Assembly (NCBI GenBank): GCA_018830645.1
Contig: JAHJSA010000045.1
Location: 1-61,049 of the forward strand
Length of the DNA stretch: 61,049 nt
DNA from: Actinomycetota bacterium
GTDB taxonomy: Bacteria > Actinomycetota > Thermoleophilia > RBG-16-64-13
Reading direction: 5' to 3'
Part shown: one piece after another, positions 51,268 through 60,200 of the stretch
Position numbering within the stretch: position 1 is the stretch's first letter
How the letters are laid out: each line of letters begins with the position of its first letter
Translations under genes and position numbers: made by a program
The notes under the pieces: model-generated
Told to the model about the DNA's origin: nothing
Seen by the model: only the letters and a program-made list of their open reading frames with translations
The model's database searches: none

Positions 51268-52194
51268 TCAGCCGATGAGACGCCGTCGCATGTGGCGAAG
51301 GGCCAACTCCACGAACACCAGGGTCGCCACGGCCACGTAGGCCAGCTGCAGCAGGGAGTGTGGGCCGAGCCGGTCGAGCATGATGCTTCGGGTGAGGTCG
51401 ATGGCCGAGGTGAGTGGCACCGCCCAGGCGATCGGCTGGAGCATCTCCGGGATGCGCGAGAGTGGGAAGAACGCCCCTGTGAGCATCTGCGCGGGGAAGA
51501 TGATGCCGCTCAAGAAGAAGTTGAAGTACTCGGTCTGGCGCACCTTGCTCGTGATCAGCAGGGAGAGCGCTCCGAACTGCATGCCCACGAGGAACTGTAG
51601 GGCGAGGATCACGGGGGCCCAGATCAGTTCGAGGCGGCCGAAGGCCGCCAGACTCACCATGATCGCGGCGGCGGCCAGCGTCGCACGCGACGCCCCCCAG
51701 CAGATCTCGCCCATGCTCACCTCCTCCGGGTTCACCGGCGTGGAGATGATGGCGTCGAACGTGCTCTGGAACGACATGCGGAAGTACGAGCCGTAGGTAC
51801 ACTCGAACGTGGCTTGGAGGATGGCGGAGGTGACGATGATGCCTGGGGCTACGAAGGTGAGGTAGTCCACGCCGTCGATCTCGCTCACGTAGAACCCCAC
51901 CCCGAGGCCGAGGGCGAGCAGGTAGAGGTAGGGCTCGATGAGCGGCGGGAACAGGTTCGTCTTCCAGAGCTTCACGAAGACGAAGGCGTCGCGGTACCAC
52001 ACTTGGAGGAACCGCGGGCCCACAGCGGCGATGCCCCGTTTGGGGCGGGCTCGCGCGCCGTCGGGCGCCCGCGATGGGTCGGGGCAGGTCCGGGCGGCCG
52101 GAGACGCCGCCGCCGCGGTCGCCTCGGTGCCCGATACGTGCGGGCCGGCAAGACCTCTGGGGTCGTCGGGTTGCACGGCTCCGGGCTGCGTCAT
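51268..52194 (-). CDS. ABC-2 permease, NodJ/DrrB type
   Basis: A 308-residue permease. After a charged, Ala/Pro-rich leader come AFVFVKLWKTNLFPPLIEPY, LTFVAPGIIVTSAILQATFE, TYGSYFRMSFQSTFDAIIST and LLITSKVRQTEYFNFFLSGI, with the family motif FPAQMLTGAFFPLSRIP. This is the NodJ/ABC-2 type, which exports glycolipids, polysaccharides or drugs. ATG 52194 overlaps the ATPase stop by 4 bp. A longer open frame upstream is antisense-phase noise within the ATPase gene. Confidence 0.9.
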   Translation of the reverse strand: MTQPGAVQPDDPRGLAGPHVSGTEATAAAASPAARTCPDPSRAPDGARARPKRGIAAVGPRFLQVWYRDAFVFVKLWKTNLFPPLIEPYLYLLALGLGVGFYVSEIDGVDYLTFVAPGIIVTSAILQATFECTYGSYFRMSFQSTFDAIISTPVNPEEVSMGEICWGASRATLAAAAIMVSLAAFGRLELIWAPVILALQFLVGMQFGALSLLITSKVRQTEYFNFFLSGIIFPAQMLTGAFFPLSRIPEMLQPIAWAVPLTSAIDLTRSIMLDRLGPHSLLQLAYVAVATLVFVELALRHMRRRLIG

Positions 52195-53120
52195 TCCCGT
52201 ATCTCCCGGCCGGTGAGCTTCAGGAACACGTCCTCGACCGACGCGGCGCGCAACCGGCTGTCGCGGTCGGCGTAGCGGGCCACGAGCGGGGCCAACGATT
52301 CGCTCGACGCGCCGTAGAGGTAGAGGCGCTGCCCGCTGCGCTGGCGTTCGAGGTCGGGTCGATCCGCCACGATCTCGTCCTCGACGCGGGAGTCCGCCAC
52401 GATCTCCAACACGAACTCGCCCACGTGCCGGCGCACCAGTTCGAAGGGACGGCCTTCTGTGATCATGCGGCCGCGATCCATGATGTAGAGCCGGTCGCAG
52501 AGCTTCTCGGCCTCTTCCATGTAATGGGTGGTGAGCAGGAACGTGATGCCCTTCTCGCGCAACTCGAGCAGACGATCCCAGATCAGGTGGCGAACCTGGG
52601 GGTCGAGGCCGGTGGTGGGCTCGTCGAGTATCACCACGTCGGGCTCGTTCAACAGTGCACGGGCGATCACAAGGCGCCGCTTCATACCTCCCGAGAGATG
52701 CATGATCACGGTGTCGCGCTTCTCCCAGAGTTCCATGAACTCGAGGAGCTCCCTGGCCCGCTCGGGAATCTCCGGTCCACGCAGGCCGAAGTAGCGCGCA
52801 TAGATCATCAGGTTGTTCCACACCGAGAGGTCGGGATCGAGGTTGTTCTCCTGGGGGACGACCCCGAGACGCCTCTTGATGCTGCGCGCATCGGCGAGGA
52901 CGTCCGTTCCGAAGACCCGTAGGCTCCCCGCCGTGGGCTCGGCGAGGCAGTAGATCATCTTCATGAGGGTGGTCTTGCCGGCTCCGTTGGGACCCAGGAA
53001 GCCCAGAAAGTCCTGAGGTTGCACATGGAACTGCACGTCGTTGACCGCGACGAGATCGCCGTAGCACTTGAACAGGCCTCGGGCTTCGATCAGCGCCTTG
53101 GGTGGGGTGGCATCGTCCAT
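52191..53120 (-). CDS. ABC transporter ATP-binding protein, NodI/DrrA type
   Basis: A 309-residue ATPase: FLGFLGPNGAGKTTLMKMIY (Walker A), MHLSGGMKRRLVIARALLNE (signature) and DVVILDEPTTGLDPQVRHLI (Walker B). The C-terminal part ends DVFLKLTGREIRE as in DrrA/NodI proteins. It is paired with the NodJ-like permease. A TGCTAGTAT extended -10 lies 6 nt before the ATG and overlaps the first unit of a tandem repeat array upstream. Confidence 0.92.
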   Translation of the reverse strand: MDDATPPKALIEARGLFKCYGDLVAVNDVQFHVQPQDFLGFLGPNGAGKTTLMKMIYCLAEPTAGSLRVFGTDVLADARSIKRRLGVVPQENNLDPDLSVWNNLMIYARYFGLRGPEIPERARELLEFMELWEKRDTVIMHLSGGMKRRLVIARALLNEPDVVILDEPTTGLDPQVRHLIWDRLLELREKGITFLLTTHYMEEAEKLCDRLYIMDRGRMITEGRPFELVRRHVGEFVLEIVADSRVEDEIVADRPDLERQRSGQRLYLYGASSESLAPLVARYADRDSRLRAASVEDVFLKLTGREIRE

Positions 53121-53126
53121 GCGGTC

Positions 53127-53135
53127 ATACTAGCA
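53127..53135 (-). promoter_or_regulatory. Extended -10 promoter of NodI-like gene (leaderless)
   Basis: TGCTAGTAT (TGn plus TAGTAT) on the minus strand ends 6 nt before the ATG. The TGC part is supplied by the first unit of the adjacent 13-bp repeat array, so changes in the array could affect this promoter. Confidence 0.5.
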
Positions 53136-53222
53136 GTACGTCCGAGCAGTACGTCCGAGCAGTACGTCCGAGCGGTGCGTCCGAGCGGTGCGTCCGAGCA
53201 GGACGCTCGAGCAGCACGTCCG
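53132..53222. repeat. Seven 13-bp tandem repeats
   Basis: The unit AGCAGTACGTCCG is repeated exactly three times, then twice as AGCGGTGCGTCCG, then AGCAGGACGCTCG and AGCAGCACGTCCG; a degenerate eighth part follows. The array lies in the divergent promoter region between the ABC genes and the amidotransferase-like gene. Pairs of identical neighbouring units point to recent slippage or unequal exchange. Confidence 0.9.
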
Positions 53223-53250
53223 GGCTGACGTCCGTCGGGCCTTCCCTTCT

Positions 53251-53279
53251 TTGACGTGGGCCTGTCGGCCTGTTTTACT
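53251..53279 (+). promoter_or_regulatory. Promoter of amidotransferase-like gene (leaderless)
   Basis: TTGACG (53251-53256), 17 bp, then TGTTTTACT, an extended -10 with hexamer TTTACT (53274-53279). The ATG follows after 9 nt without a ribosome binding site. This is the best complete promoter in the window. Confidence 0.65.
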
Positions 53280-53288
53280 CTGGCGACC

Positions 53289-54092
53289 ATGGACCGACTC
53301 CTCCACGACGATCCCTCCGGCGCGGAACGGCCCACCCGGCCCCGGGTGATCGTTCTGCAGCACTCCGAGCGCGCGCCGCTCGGGGCTCTCGAGGCCGTCC
53401 TTCGTGAAGGCGCTGAGCTCTTGGTGTACCGGTTGTGCGAGGGCGGCCCCGACGAGGCGGCCGCCTGTGCCACCCTGGAGGAATCGATGGCGGGAGTCGG
53501 CTACGACGGGTTGATCGCTCTCGGTGGCACCATGGGACTCTACGAGCGGGAACGATTCCCCTGCCTTGAGGTGTCGCTTCGCGTCATTGCCGACGCCGTG
53601 CGCCGCGACGTGCCCATCCTCGGACTCGGACTCGGGTCGCAGGTGCTGGCGGAGGCTCTAGGCGCGCCCGTGTTCAGCGGCATCAACAGGGGCATCCCGC
53701 AGGAGATGGGGTTCATGTCGCTCTACCTCACTCGGGCCGGCGGCTCCGACCCCGTGATGCGCATCTTCGGCGTGAACGACCCTCAGCTCTTCTGGCATCG
53801 CGACACCCACGACGTGCCCGACGACGCCGAACACCTGGCGTCGACCTCGCTCTACCAAGTGGCGGCCTTCCGCTGGGGCCGCTGGGCCTACGGTCTGCAG
53901 TTCCACTTGGAGGCGACGGCCGAGATGGTGGAGCGATGGGTCGCCGAAGATGAGCAGGCTTTGGTCGCGCAGGGCATCGATCCCGCCTCGGTCGTGGCCC
54001 AGGCGTGGATGCTCGACGAGGTCATCGAGGAGAAGGCCCGGCGGCTGGGCGGGCTCTTTCTCGAATGGGCGCGGGAGCGTTCGCCTCGCTAG
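53289..54092 (+). CDS. Class I glutamine amidotransferase-like protein lacking the catalytic Cys
   Basis: A 267-residue protein with a class I GATase fold: RVIVLQHSERAPLGALEAVL, YDGLIALGGTMGLYERERFP, PILGLGLGSQVLAEALGAPV, FWHRDTHDVPDDAEHLASTS and AYGLQFHLEATAEMVERWV. In active enzymes the third block reads GxCxG. Here the residue is Gly114 (G-L-G-L-G), so the nucleophile is missing, although the His/Glu pair (H206, E208) is kept. It is probably a non-hydrolysing homologue or binding protein. It may alternatively be damaged. Promoter and start are clear. Confidence 0.85.
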   Translation: MDRLLHDDPSGAERPTRPRVIVLQHSERAPLGALEAVLREGAELLVYRLCEGGPDEAAACATLEESMAGVGYDGLIALGGTMGLYERERFPCLEVSLRVIADAVRRDVPILGLGLGSQVLAEALGAPVFSGINRGIPQEMGFMSLYLTRAGGSDPVMRIFGVNDPQLFWHRDTHDVPDDAEHLASTSLYQVAAFRWGRWAYGLQFHLEATAEMVERWVAEDEQALVAQGIDPASVVAQAWMLDEVIEEKARRLGGLFLEWARERSPR

Positions 54093-54099
54093 CGAGTCG

Positions 54100-54582
54100 T
54101 CACGCGGGCGGGATGCGCAACGCCTGCCGCACCAAGGCGATCGCCTCCTGCGGCGACGACGCGTACCAGATGCCCTCGCTGCCCTCGTCCCGCGACACGC
54201 GCCAGCCGTCGAGCACTACCACGGGCCGCCCCAACTTGGCGGCCAGGCCCATCTCGGAGAGCGTGCCGTACTCGCCGCCTACCGCGATCACCGCGTCGCC
54301 GCTGCTGACGACCGCGAGGTTGCGGGCGTGGCCGATGCCGGTGGTGACGACCATGTCGAGGTGTGGATCGGCCGCGGAGCGATCGTGACCGGGGAGTATG
54401 CCGAGCGTGCGCCCGCCCGCCGCCTTCGCGCCTGAGGCCGCCGCCGCCATCACTCCGCCGAGGCCGCCGCACACCAAGACGGCGCCCATGCCGGCAACCA
54501 GCCGCCCGACCTCCTCGGCAGTCGAGTACTGCTCCGCGGAAGCGCGGCCCGCTCCGATCACGCTGATGTAGAGGTCTACCAT
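54100..54582 (-). CDS. LOG-family-like protein (TIGR00725 type)
   Basis: A 160-residue Rossmann-fold protein: YISVIGAGRASAEQYSTAEE, LVCGGLGGVMAAAASGAKAA, GRTLGILPGHDR, ARNLAVVSSGDAVIAVGGEY and GTLSE (GGEYGTLSE at 102-110). These are the motifs of the LOG/lysine-decarboxylase-like family, in the TIGR00725 subgroup, whose relatives hydrolyse nucleotide monophosphates such as cytokinin ribotides. The exact activity is unknown. The ATG is probably leaderless (TGGTATCCT 7 nt upstream). Confidence 0.85.
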   Translation of the reverse strand: MVDLYISVIGAGRASAEQYSTAEEVGRLVAGMGAVLVCGGLGGVMAAAASGAKAAGGRTLGILPGHDRSAADPHLDMVVTTGIGHARNLAVVSSGDAVIAVGGEYGTLSEMGLAAKLGRPVVVLDGWRVSRDEGSEGIWYASSPQEAIALVRQALRIPPA

Positions 54583-54589
54583 GTGATGC

Positions 54590-54598
54590 AGGATACCA
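54590..54598 (-). promoter_or_regulatory. Extended -10 promoter of LOG-like gene (leaderless)
   Basis: TGGTATCCT (TGn plus TATCCT) on the minus strand ends 7 nt before the ATG, and no Shine-Dalgarno site intervenes. Confidence 0.45.
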
Positions 54599-54604
54599 CC
54601 GGGG

Positions 54605-56938
54605 TCACAAGCCCGTGCTCGGATGCGCGCCGAGCACGGCGCCGAGGAGTTCGAGGGCGAGCACCTTGTCGAGAGGTTCGTTCCAGTTGCCGCACTTGGG
54701 CGACTGCACGCATGAAGGGCACCCTTCCGTGCAGCCGCAGTCTCGAACGAGGGCGATGGTGTCGCGGAACCACTGTTCGACCCGGTCGAAGCCCTGGCGG
54801 GCTATGCCCACGCCCCCCGGGTGACCGTCGTACACGAAGATGGTGGGCAGCTCGGTCTGAGGGTGGAGCGGGGTGGAAAGGCCGCCGATGTCCCAGCGGT
54901 CGCACATGGCGAGGAGGGGGAGCAACGCGATCAGCGCGTGCTCGACGGCGTGAAGGCCGCCGGGCAGCCGGGGCAGCCGGCTCTCGTCCGTGACCATCTC
55001 CAACGGGAAGGTGAACCAGACCCCTTCGGTGACGAAGTGCTGGGTGGGAAGGTCGAGCTCCTCGGTGCCGAGCACCTCGTCACCGCCGCGCCGCTTCTTC
55101 TGGAACGCGATGACCCGGCTGCTCACCGCAAGGGTGCCCAGGTGCATGGTCAGGGGGCCGAACGGCTCGCGAAGCGTATGCGCGAGGATCTCGGTTGACG
55201 ACTCCTTGCGGGGGTGCGTGTAGTACGAGTCGAAGAAGCGTCGAACCGCCGCCACGCGCCCCTCGATGTCGAGGTGTTCCACCAGGTACGTGTCGCCCAT
55301 GTGCAGATAGACCGCTCCCGGGTGAAGGAACATGAAGGCGGTCTCGGCCTCCTGCGAGCCGATGATGTCTCCGGTCTCGCCATCGACGATGGTGAATTGA
55401 TCGGGCGACGAGGAGCGCAGGCTGATCTCGCCAGCTGGGTAGCCGTCGCCGCTCACCAGCCAGCTGTCGAAGCCGGTGCGCAGGCCGCCGTTTCGTACCT
55501 CTCGCTCCGCCGCCTCCGCGAGCCCGGGGCCGAAGAACTCCTCGTCTTCCGCTACCAACGGCGACTCGTAGGCGGCCGCGACCAGGTGCCGGCCGTGGAT
55601 GAACGGGTTGGCGTAGTCGATGGTGGCCGCCTCGACCGGCCGGCTCAGGAGCTCCTTGGGGTTGCGCACAAAGTACTGTTCGAGAGCGTCGTTGCCGGCC
55701 ACCATGATGGCCAGGCTCTCGCCCTTGCCGCGCCCGGCTCGGCCCCACTGCTGCCAGAGACTGGCGATGGTGCCGGGGTAGCCGACGGTGATCACCGCAT
55801 CGAGCGCGCCCACATCGATGCCCAACTCGAGAGCGTTGGTGCTGACCACCCCCAGCAGATCACCTTCGAAGAGGCGCTTCTCGATGCCTCGTCGCTGCTC
55901 GGGCGTGTACCCGGCACGGTATGGGGACAGGCGTTTGGCCAGGCCTTGATCGTGTTCTGAGAGTTTGTCCGCCGCGTATTGGTTGACGAGTTCGGCCGCC
56001 TTTCGTGACTTGGTGAAGCAGATGGTGCGCACCCCGTTCCGCACGAGTTCAGCGAGCAACTCCGCGGCCTCCACGGCGCTGCTGCGTCGCAGGTTCAGGC
56101 GCTCGTCGGCGAGGGGCGGGTTCCAGAGGATGATCTTGCGGCGGCCGAGTGGGGCTCCGTCGTCGTCGATAGGCGTGACGGGCAGACCGGTGAGCCGCTC
56201 CGCATGCTCCGGAGCGTTGCCGATCGTGGCCGAGGCCATGATGAAGCGGGGCTCAGCTCCATAGAAGGCGGCGGTCCGGCGGAGGCGGCGAAGCACGTTT
56301 GCGACGTGGCTGCCGAAGACCCCCCGATACGTGTGGGCCTCGTCGATCACCACGTAGGCCAGGTTGAAGAAGAAGTCTCCCCAACGCTCGTGATGGGGGA
56401 GCATCGCCATGCTGATCATGTCGGGGTTGGTGAGTAGGAGCCTCGCGCGCTTGCGCGCGAGGCGGCGGGCTTCGGCGGGAGTGTCGCCGTCGTAGACGGC
56501 CAGCTCGATACGGCCGCCCGCCAGGGGACGCAGCCGGCGCAGCTGGTCTTGAGCGAGCGCTTTGGTGGGATAGAGGTAGAGCGCCCGCGCCGTAGGTTCG
56601 CGATGCAGGTGGTCGAGCACCGGGAGGTTGAAGCAGAGACTCTTGCCCGACGCGGTTCCCGTGGTGACTATCAGGTTGCCGCCTCCCCGAGCCTCATCCC
56701 AGCACGAGCGTTGGTGGGTCCAGAGTTCTCGGATACCCATGGCGCCCAGGGCCTCTTCGAGGTGGGGGTGGAGTTCGCCCGTGGGCACCGCCGCGGTTCG
56801 ACCAAGCCGTGAAGGCAGCACGAGTTCGGCGCTCACCTGTTCGTACGCCTCGCTCGGGAACATGTCGAACAGTGCCTTGTTGTTCAATCTCAAGAACCTC
56901 CGAATACGAGAGTACACTTCGCCACGGACATCGACCAT
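54605..56938 (-). CDS. DEAD/DEAH-box helicase with DUF1998 (MrfA/YprA type)
   Basis: A 777-residue superfamily 2 helicase. Motifs: WTHQRSCWDEARGGGNLIVT, TGTASGKSLCF (Walker A), VVIDEAHTYRGVFGSHVANV (DEAH), MASATIGN, GVVSTNALELGIDVGALDAV and QQWGRAGRGKGESLAIMVAG (motif VI). The C-terminal DUF1998 region contains four cysteines (CGCTEGCPSCVQSPKCGN) that bind zinc. MrfA-type helicases unwind DNA 3'-5' and act in repair of mitomycin-type damage. ATG 56938 is taken as start; a GTG at 56959 would add seven residues. Confidence 0.93.
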   Translation of the reverse strand: MVDVRGEVYSRIRRFLRLNNKALFDMFPSEAYEQVSAELVLPSRLGRTAAVPTGELHPHLEEALGAMGIRELWTHQRSCWDEARGGGNLIVTTGTASGKSLCFNLPVLDHLHREPTARALYLYPTKALAQDQLRRLRPLAGGRIELAVYDGDTPAEARRLARKRARLLLTNPDMISMAMLPHHERWGDFFFNLAYVVIDEAHTYRGVFGSHVANVLRRLRRTAAFYGAEPRFIMASATIGNAPEHAERLTGLPVTPIDDDGAPLGRRKIILWNPPLADERLNLRRSSAVEAAELLAELVRNGVRTICFTKSRKAAELVNQYAADKLSEHDQGLAKRLSPYRAGYTPEQRRGIEKRLFEGDLLGVVSTNALELGIDVGALDAVITVGYPGTIASLWQQWGRAGRGKGESLAIMVAGNDALEQYFVRNPKELLSRPVEAATIDYANPFIHGRHLVAAAYESPLVAEDEEFFGPGLAEAAEREVRNGGLRTGFDSWLVSGDGYPAGEISLRSSSPDQFTIVDGETGDIIGSQEAETAFMFLHPGAVYLHMGDTYLVEHLDIEGRVAAVRRFFDSYYTHPRKESSTEILAHTLREPFGPLTMHLGTLAVSSRVIAFQKKRRGGDEVLGTEELDLPTQHFVTEGVWFTFPLEMVTDESRLPRLPGGLHAVEHALIALLPLLAMCDRWDIGGLSTPLHPQTELPTIFVYDGHPGGVGIARQGFDRVEQWFRDTIALVRDCGCTEGCPSCVQSPKCGNWNEPLDKVLALELLGAVLGAHPSTGL

Positions 56939-57124
56939 GCGGACCACCCGCCCTCTCACTGCAGTTGTTCACGACCTGGGCCCGCAGAGGCGCTGGTGAA
57001 CGCCGGTGGCGCCGGCTCGGATCACCTCAGTCGTGCGTTTCTCGGAATGCTAGAGGTGCCTGCGGCTTCCGAACATGCGTCGGAAGGTGGAGCATGATGC
57101 TGCAGGGGGCAGCGGACTGCTCGC

Positions 57125-57219
57125 CGCGGTGCCCCGCGGTGCCCCGCGATGGCGCACGGTGCCCCGTGTGGCGCCCCACGGTGCCCCGCGGCGCCCCAGC
57201 CCACGGTGCCCGCAGTGGG
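57125..57219. repeat. GGTGCCCCGC-rich low-complexity repeat
   Basis: The motif GGTGCCCC recurs with about 10-20 bp spacing (first two copies adjacent, later ones separated by GATGGCGCAC and TGTGGCGCCC variants), just upstream of the HAD-kinase promoter. It is open in the downstream frame but codes only Pro/Arg/Ala-rich sequence, so it is not counted as coding. A separate 7-bp inverted repeat, CTTCCGA/TCGGAAG, lies at 57066-57086. Confidence 0.6.
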
Positions 57220-57230
57220 CCGACCGCCAC

Positions 57231-57239
57231 TGCTATACT
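57231..57239 (+). promoter_or_regulatory. Extended -10 promoter of HAD-kinase fusion (leaderless)
   Basis: TGCTATACT (TGn plus TATACT) ends 9 nt before the ATG. No ribosome binding site lies between. The bases up to and including the start closely resemble the amidotransferase promoter (common GCGACCATGG). Confidence 0.55.
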
Positions 57240-57248
57240 TCCGCGACC

Positions 57249-60200
57249 ATGGCAGACGGTGTGAAGTACTTCATCGCGTGTGACTTCGACGGCACGGTCA
57301 CGGAGGAGGACACCCTCGACCTGCTCGTGGAGCACTTCGCCCCGGGAGTGTGGGAGATCGCCGAAGCGGGACTGAAGGCCGGCACTCTCACTCTCAATCA
57401 AGCGATGATCGACGAGTTCCGCAACGTGCGGGTGAGCGAGCGCGATGCGGTCGAGTACGTGCTCCGCACGGCGGAACTCCGCGCCGGGTTCGAGGAGTTC
57501 GTGCGGTGGGCGGCCGAAGCCGGTCACGAACTCGTGATCGTGAGCGCGGGCTTCCGCGTGCTGATCGACGCGGTGCTCGCCCGCGCCGGGCGGGCGCACC
57601 TTCACGTGCACGCCGGCGACGCACTCTTCACCACCCAGGGCACCACGTTCTGGTTCCCCCCATCATCGGCCGATTGCATAGAAGAGTGCGGGCACTGCAA
57701 GCGCGACACCATCGCGGCCCACGCCCCGTTCCCTGGTCCACTCGTATATATAGGCGACGGCTACTCCGACCGGTGTCCCGCGCAGGCGGCCGATATCGTC
57801 TTCGCCCGCCGGTCCTTGGCGGAACACCTGGATCGAGAGGGTGTTCCCTACCATCACTTCGAGGACTTCCATTCGGTCGTGCGAGTTCTCGACGAGGAGT
57901 GGGCCGGCTCATCCGCGGCCGACGCCACCGCCACCGCCACCACCGCCGTCGACGCCACCGACGCCCCGCTCGCTGAATCCAGCGGCACTCCGCTCCCCAC
58001 CGCCACCGACGCCCTGCCCGCCGGATTCGCCGGCTCCACCGAACCACTGGCGGAGCTGTTCAACACGAGCAAGGCCGTGATGGGCCTCGTGGACCCCACT
58101 ACCGCGCGCATCATCGACGCAAACGAGGCGGCCTGCGCCATGTACGGATACTCCAGGGAGGAGTTCCGCGGCATGCCGGTGAGCCGGCTGAACGATCTGC
58201 CGGAGGACACGTGGCGCGACCAAGTCGAAGGGGGATGGGAGGGGCCAGACATCGCGCGCCGCTTCCGGAACAGGCTTGCCAGCGGGGAGGTACGAGAGGT
58301 AGAGACCCACTACACACACATCCATCGGGGCGGCAGGAGGCTCTTGCTGGGCATCACCCGTGACGTCACGCACAGCATACGGGCTCGCGAAGCCCTGGAG
58401 GAGAGCGAGGCGCGGTTCCGTCTGTTGGCGGAGAACTCGCCCGACGTCATCTTCAGCTTCCGCCTCACCGAACCCCGGGGGTTCACGTACATGAGTCCCG
58501 CCGTGACCGGCATCCTCGAGGCGTCGCCCGAGGAGTTCTACGCCGACCCCGGATTGATGTTCTCGATGCTGCACCCAGGGGACGAAGCGCCGATCGAAGC
58601 CATGGTGAGGCGGAACCTCCCGGAGGCGGCAGCTATCGAGATCCGGTTGCACACGCCCTCGGGGCGCCTGGTGTGGGCCGAGCTGAGCTCGGCTTTGAGG
58701 CGCGACGCGGCGGGGATCCCCGTGGCCATCGAAGGCGTGGCGCGCGATATCACGGCCCGAAAGCGACAGGAAGAGGAACGCGCGTTCCTGCTCTCCGCGG
58801 TCGAGCAGATGGACGAGGTCGTGGTGATCACAGACACCGACGCGACTATCGTCTATGTGAACCCCGCCTTCGAGCGCGTGACCGGCTACTCTCAGAAGGA
58901 GGCGATGGGGCGGAACCCTCGCTTCCTCTCGAGTGGGCGGGAAGAGATCGAGTTCTACCAGGAACTCTGGGCCACGATCTTGGCGGGGCGGGTGTGGACC
59001 GGTCGCTTCACGAACCGTCGCGCGGACGGCCGGACATACGAGGAGGAGGCGTCGATCTCCCCCGTGCGCGACGCGGAGGGGCACATCGTCAACTACGTGG
59101 CGGTGAAGCGCGACATCACGCGCGAGCTTGCGCTCGAAGGGCAGCTCATGCAGAGTCAGAAGATGGAGGCGGTCGGCCGTCTCGCCGGTGGGGTGGCCCA
59201 CGATTTCAACAACCTGCTCACGAGCATCTCGGGCTACGCCGACCTCCTCGCCGCGGAGATCTCCCCCGACGACCCGATTCATCTTGACGTTGTCGAGATC
59301 CAGAATGCCGCCGACCGTGCCGCCGATCTCACGCGTAGACTCCTCGCCTTCTCGAGGAAGGAGGTGGTGAGGCCGCGCCCGGTGGACATGGTGGTCGCCG
59401 TCTCGGGTATGTCGACGCTCTTGCGGCGCATGGTGGGGCCGCGCGTCGAGCTCGTCACCGAGTTGGTGCCGGCTCCCCTGGTCGTCCTAGCGGACCCGAG
59501 TCAGGTGGAGCAGGTGCTTATGAACCTTGCCGTGAACGCGTCGGATGCGATGCCGGACGGGGGTGTGCTCTACATCGGCGTGAGCAAAGTCACCTCGAGC
59601 GAGCGGTGCCCCGCCGACGGGGTGTCGGCGCCGGCAGGGTGCGTGAGGCTCTCGGTGCGAGACACCGGCGTAGGCATGGAAGAAGAGGTGGCCGGCCGCG
59701 TGTTCGAGCCCTTCTTCACCACCAAGGACTCGGGTCGGGGGACCGGCCTGGGCCTCGCTACGGTGTACGGTATAGTCGAAGCGGCGGGCGGGAGCGTGAG
59801 CGCACGCAGCGTTCCCGGCGAGGGCTCGGAGTTCGAAGTGTTCCTGCCGTTGTACGAGGGCCTTCCTTCGGACGGGGTCCGCTCGGGCGTCAGGGAGCGG
59901 CGCATCCCACGAGGTCGCGAGACGGTGCTCGTGGTCGACGACGAACTCCCGGTGCTGCGCCTCGCCGCGCGTACGCTGACCGGCGTCGGCTACACCGTCA
60001 TAGAGGCGACCGACGCGGAGACGGCCCTGGCGATCGTCGACAGGGAAGGCGATCGCATCGACCTCGTGGTCACGGATGTCGCCATGCCCCGCATGACGGG
60101 TACGCGGCTCGCCGAGCTGCTCTCGCTGCGGCGCCCGGGCTTGAAGGTGGTGTTCGTGTCTGGATACGCTGGGGTCGGCGACGAGTCGCCGGACTACGTG

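Noticed and set aside
53132-53222. Possible CRISPR array
   Set aside because: The units are only 13 bp, directly adjacent with no spacers, and no cas gene is near.
57075-57248. In-frame upstream extension of the HAD-kinase fusion
   Set aside because: It runs through the GGTGCCCC repeats and the -10 box and adds only Pro/Arg/Ala-rich residues. The HAD domain is complete from 57249.
57909-59282. Long minus-strand frame opposite the kinase part
   Set aside because: Antisense shadow of the PAS and HisKA region; no recognisable motif.
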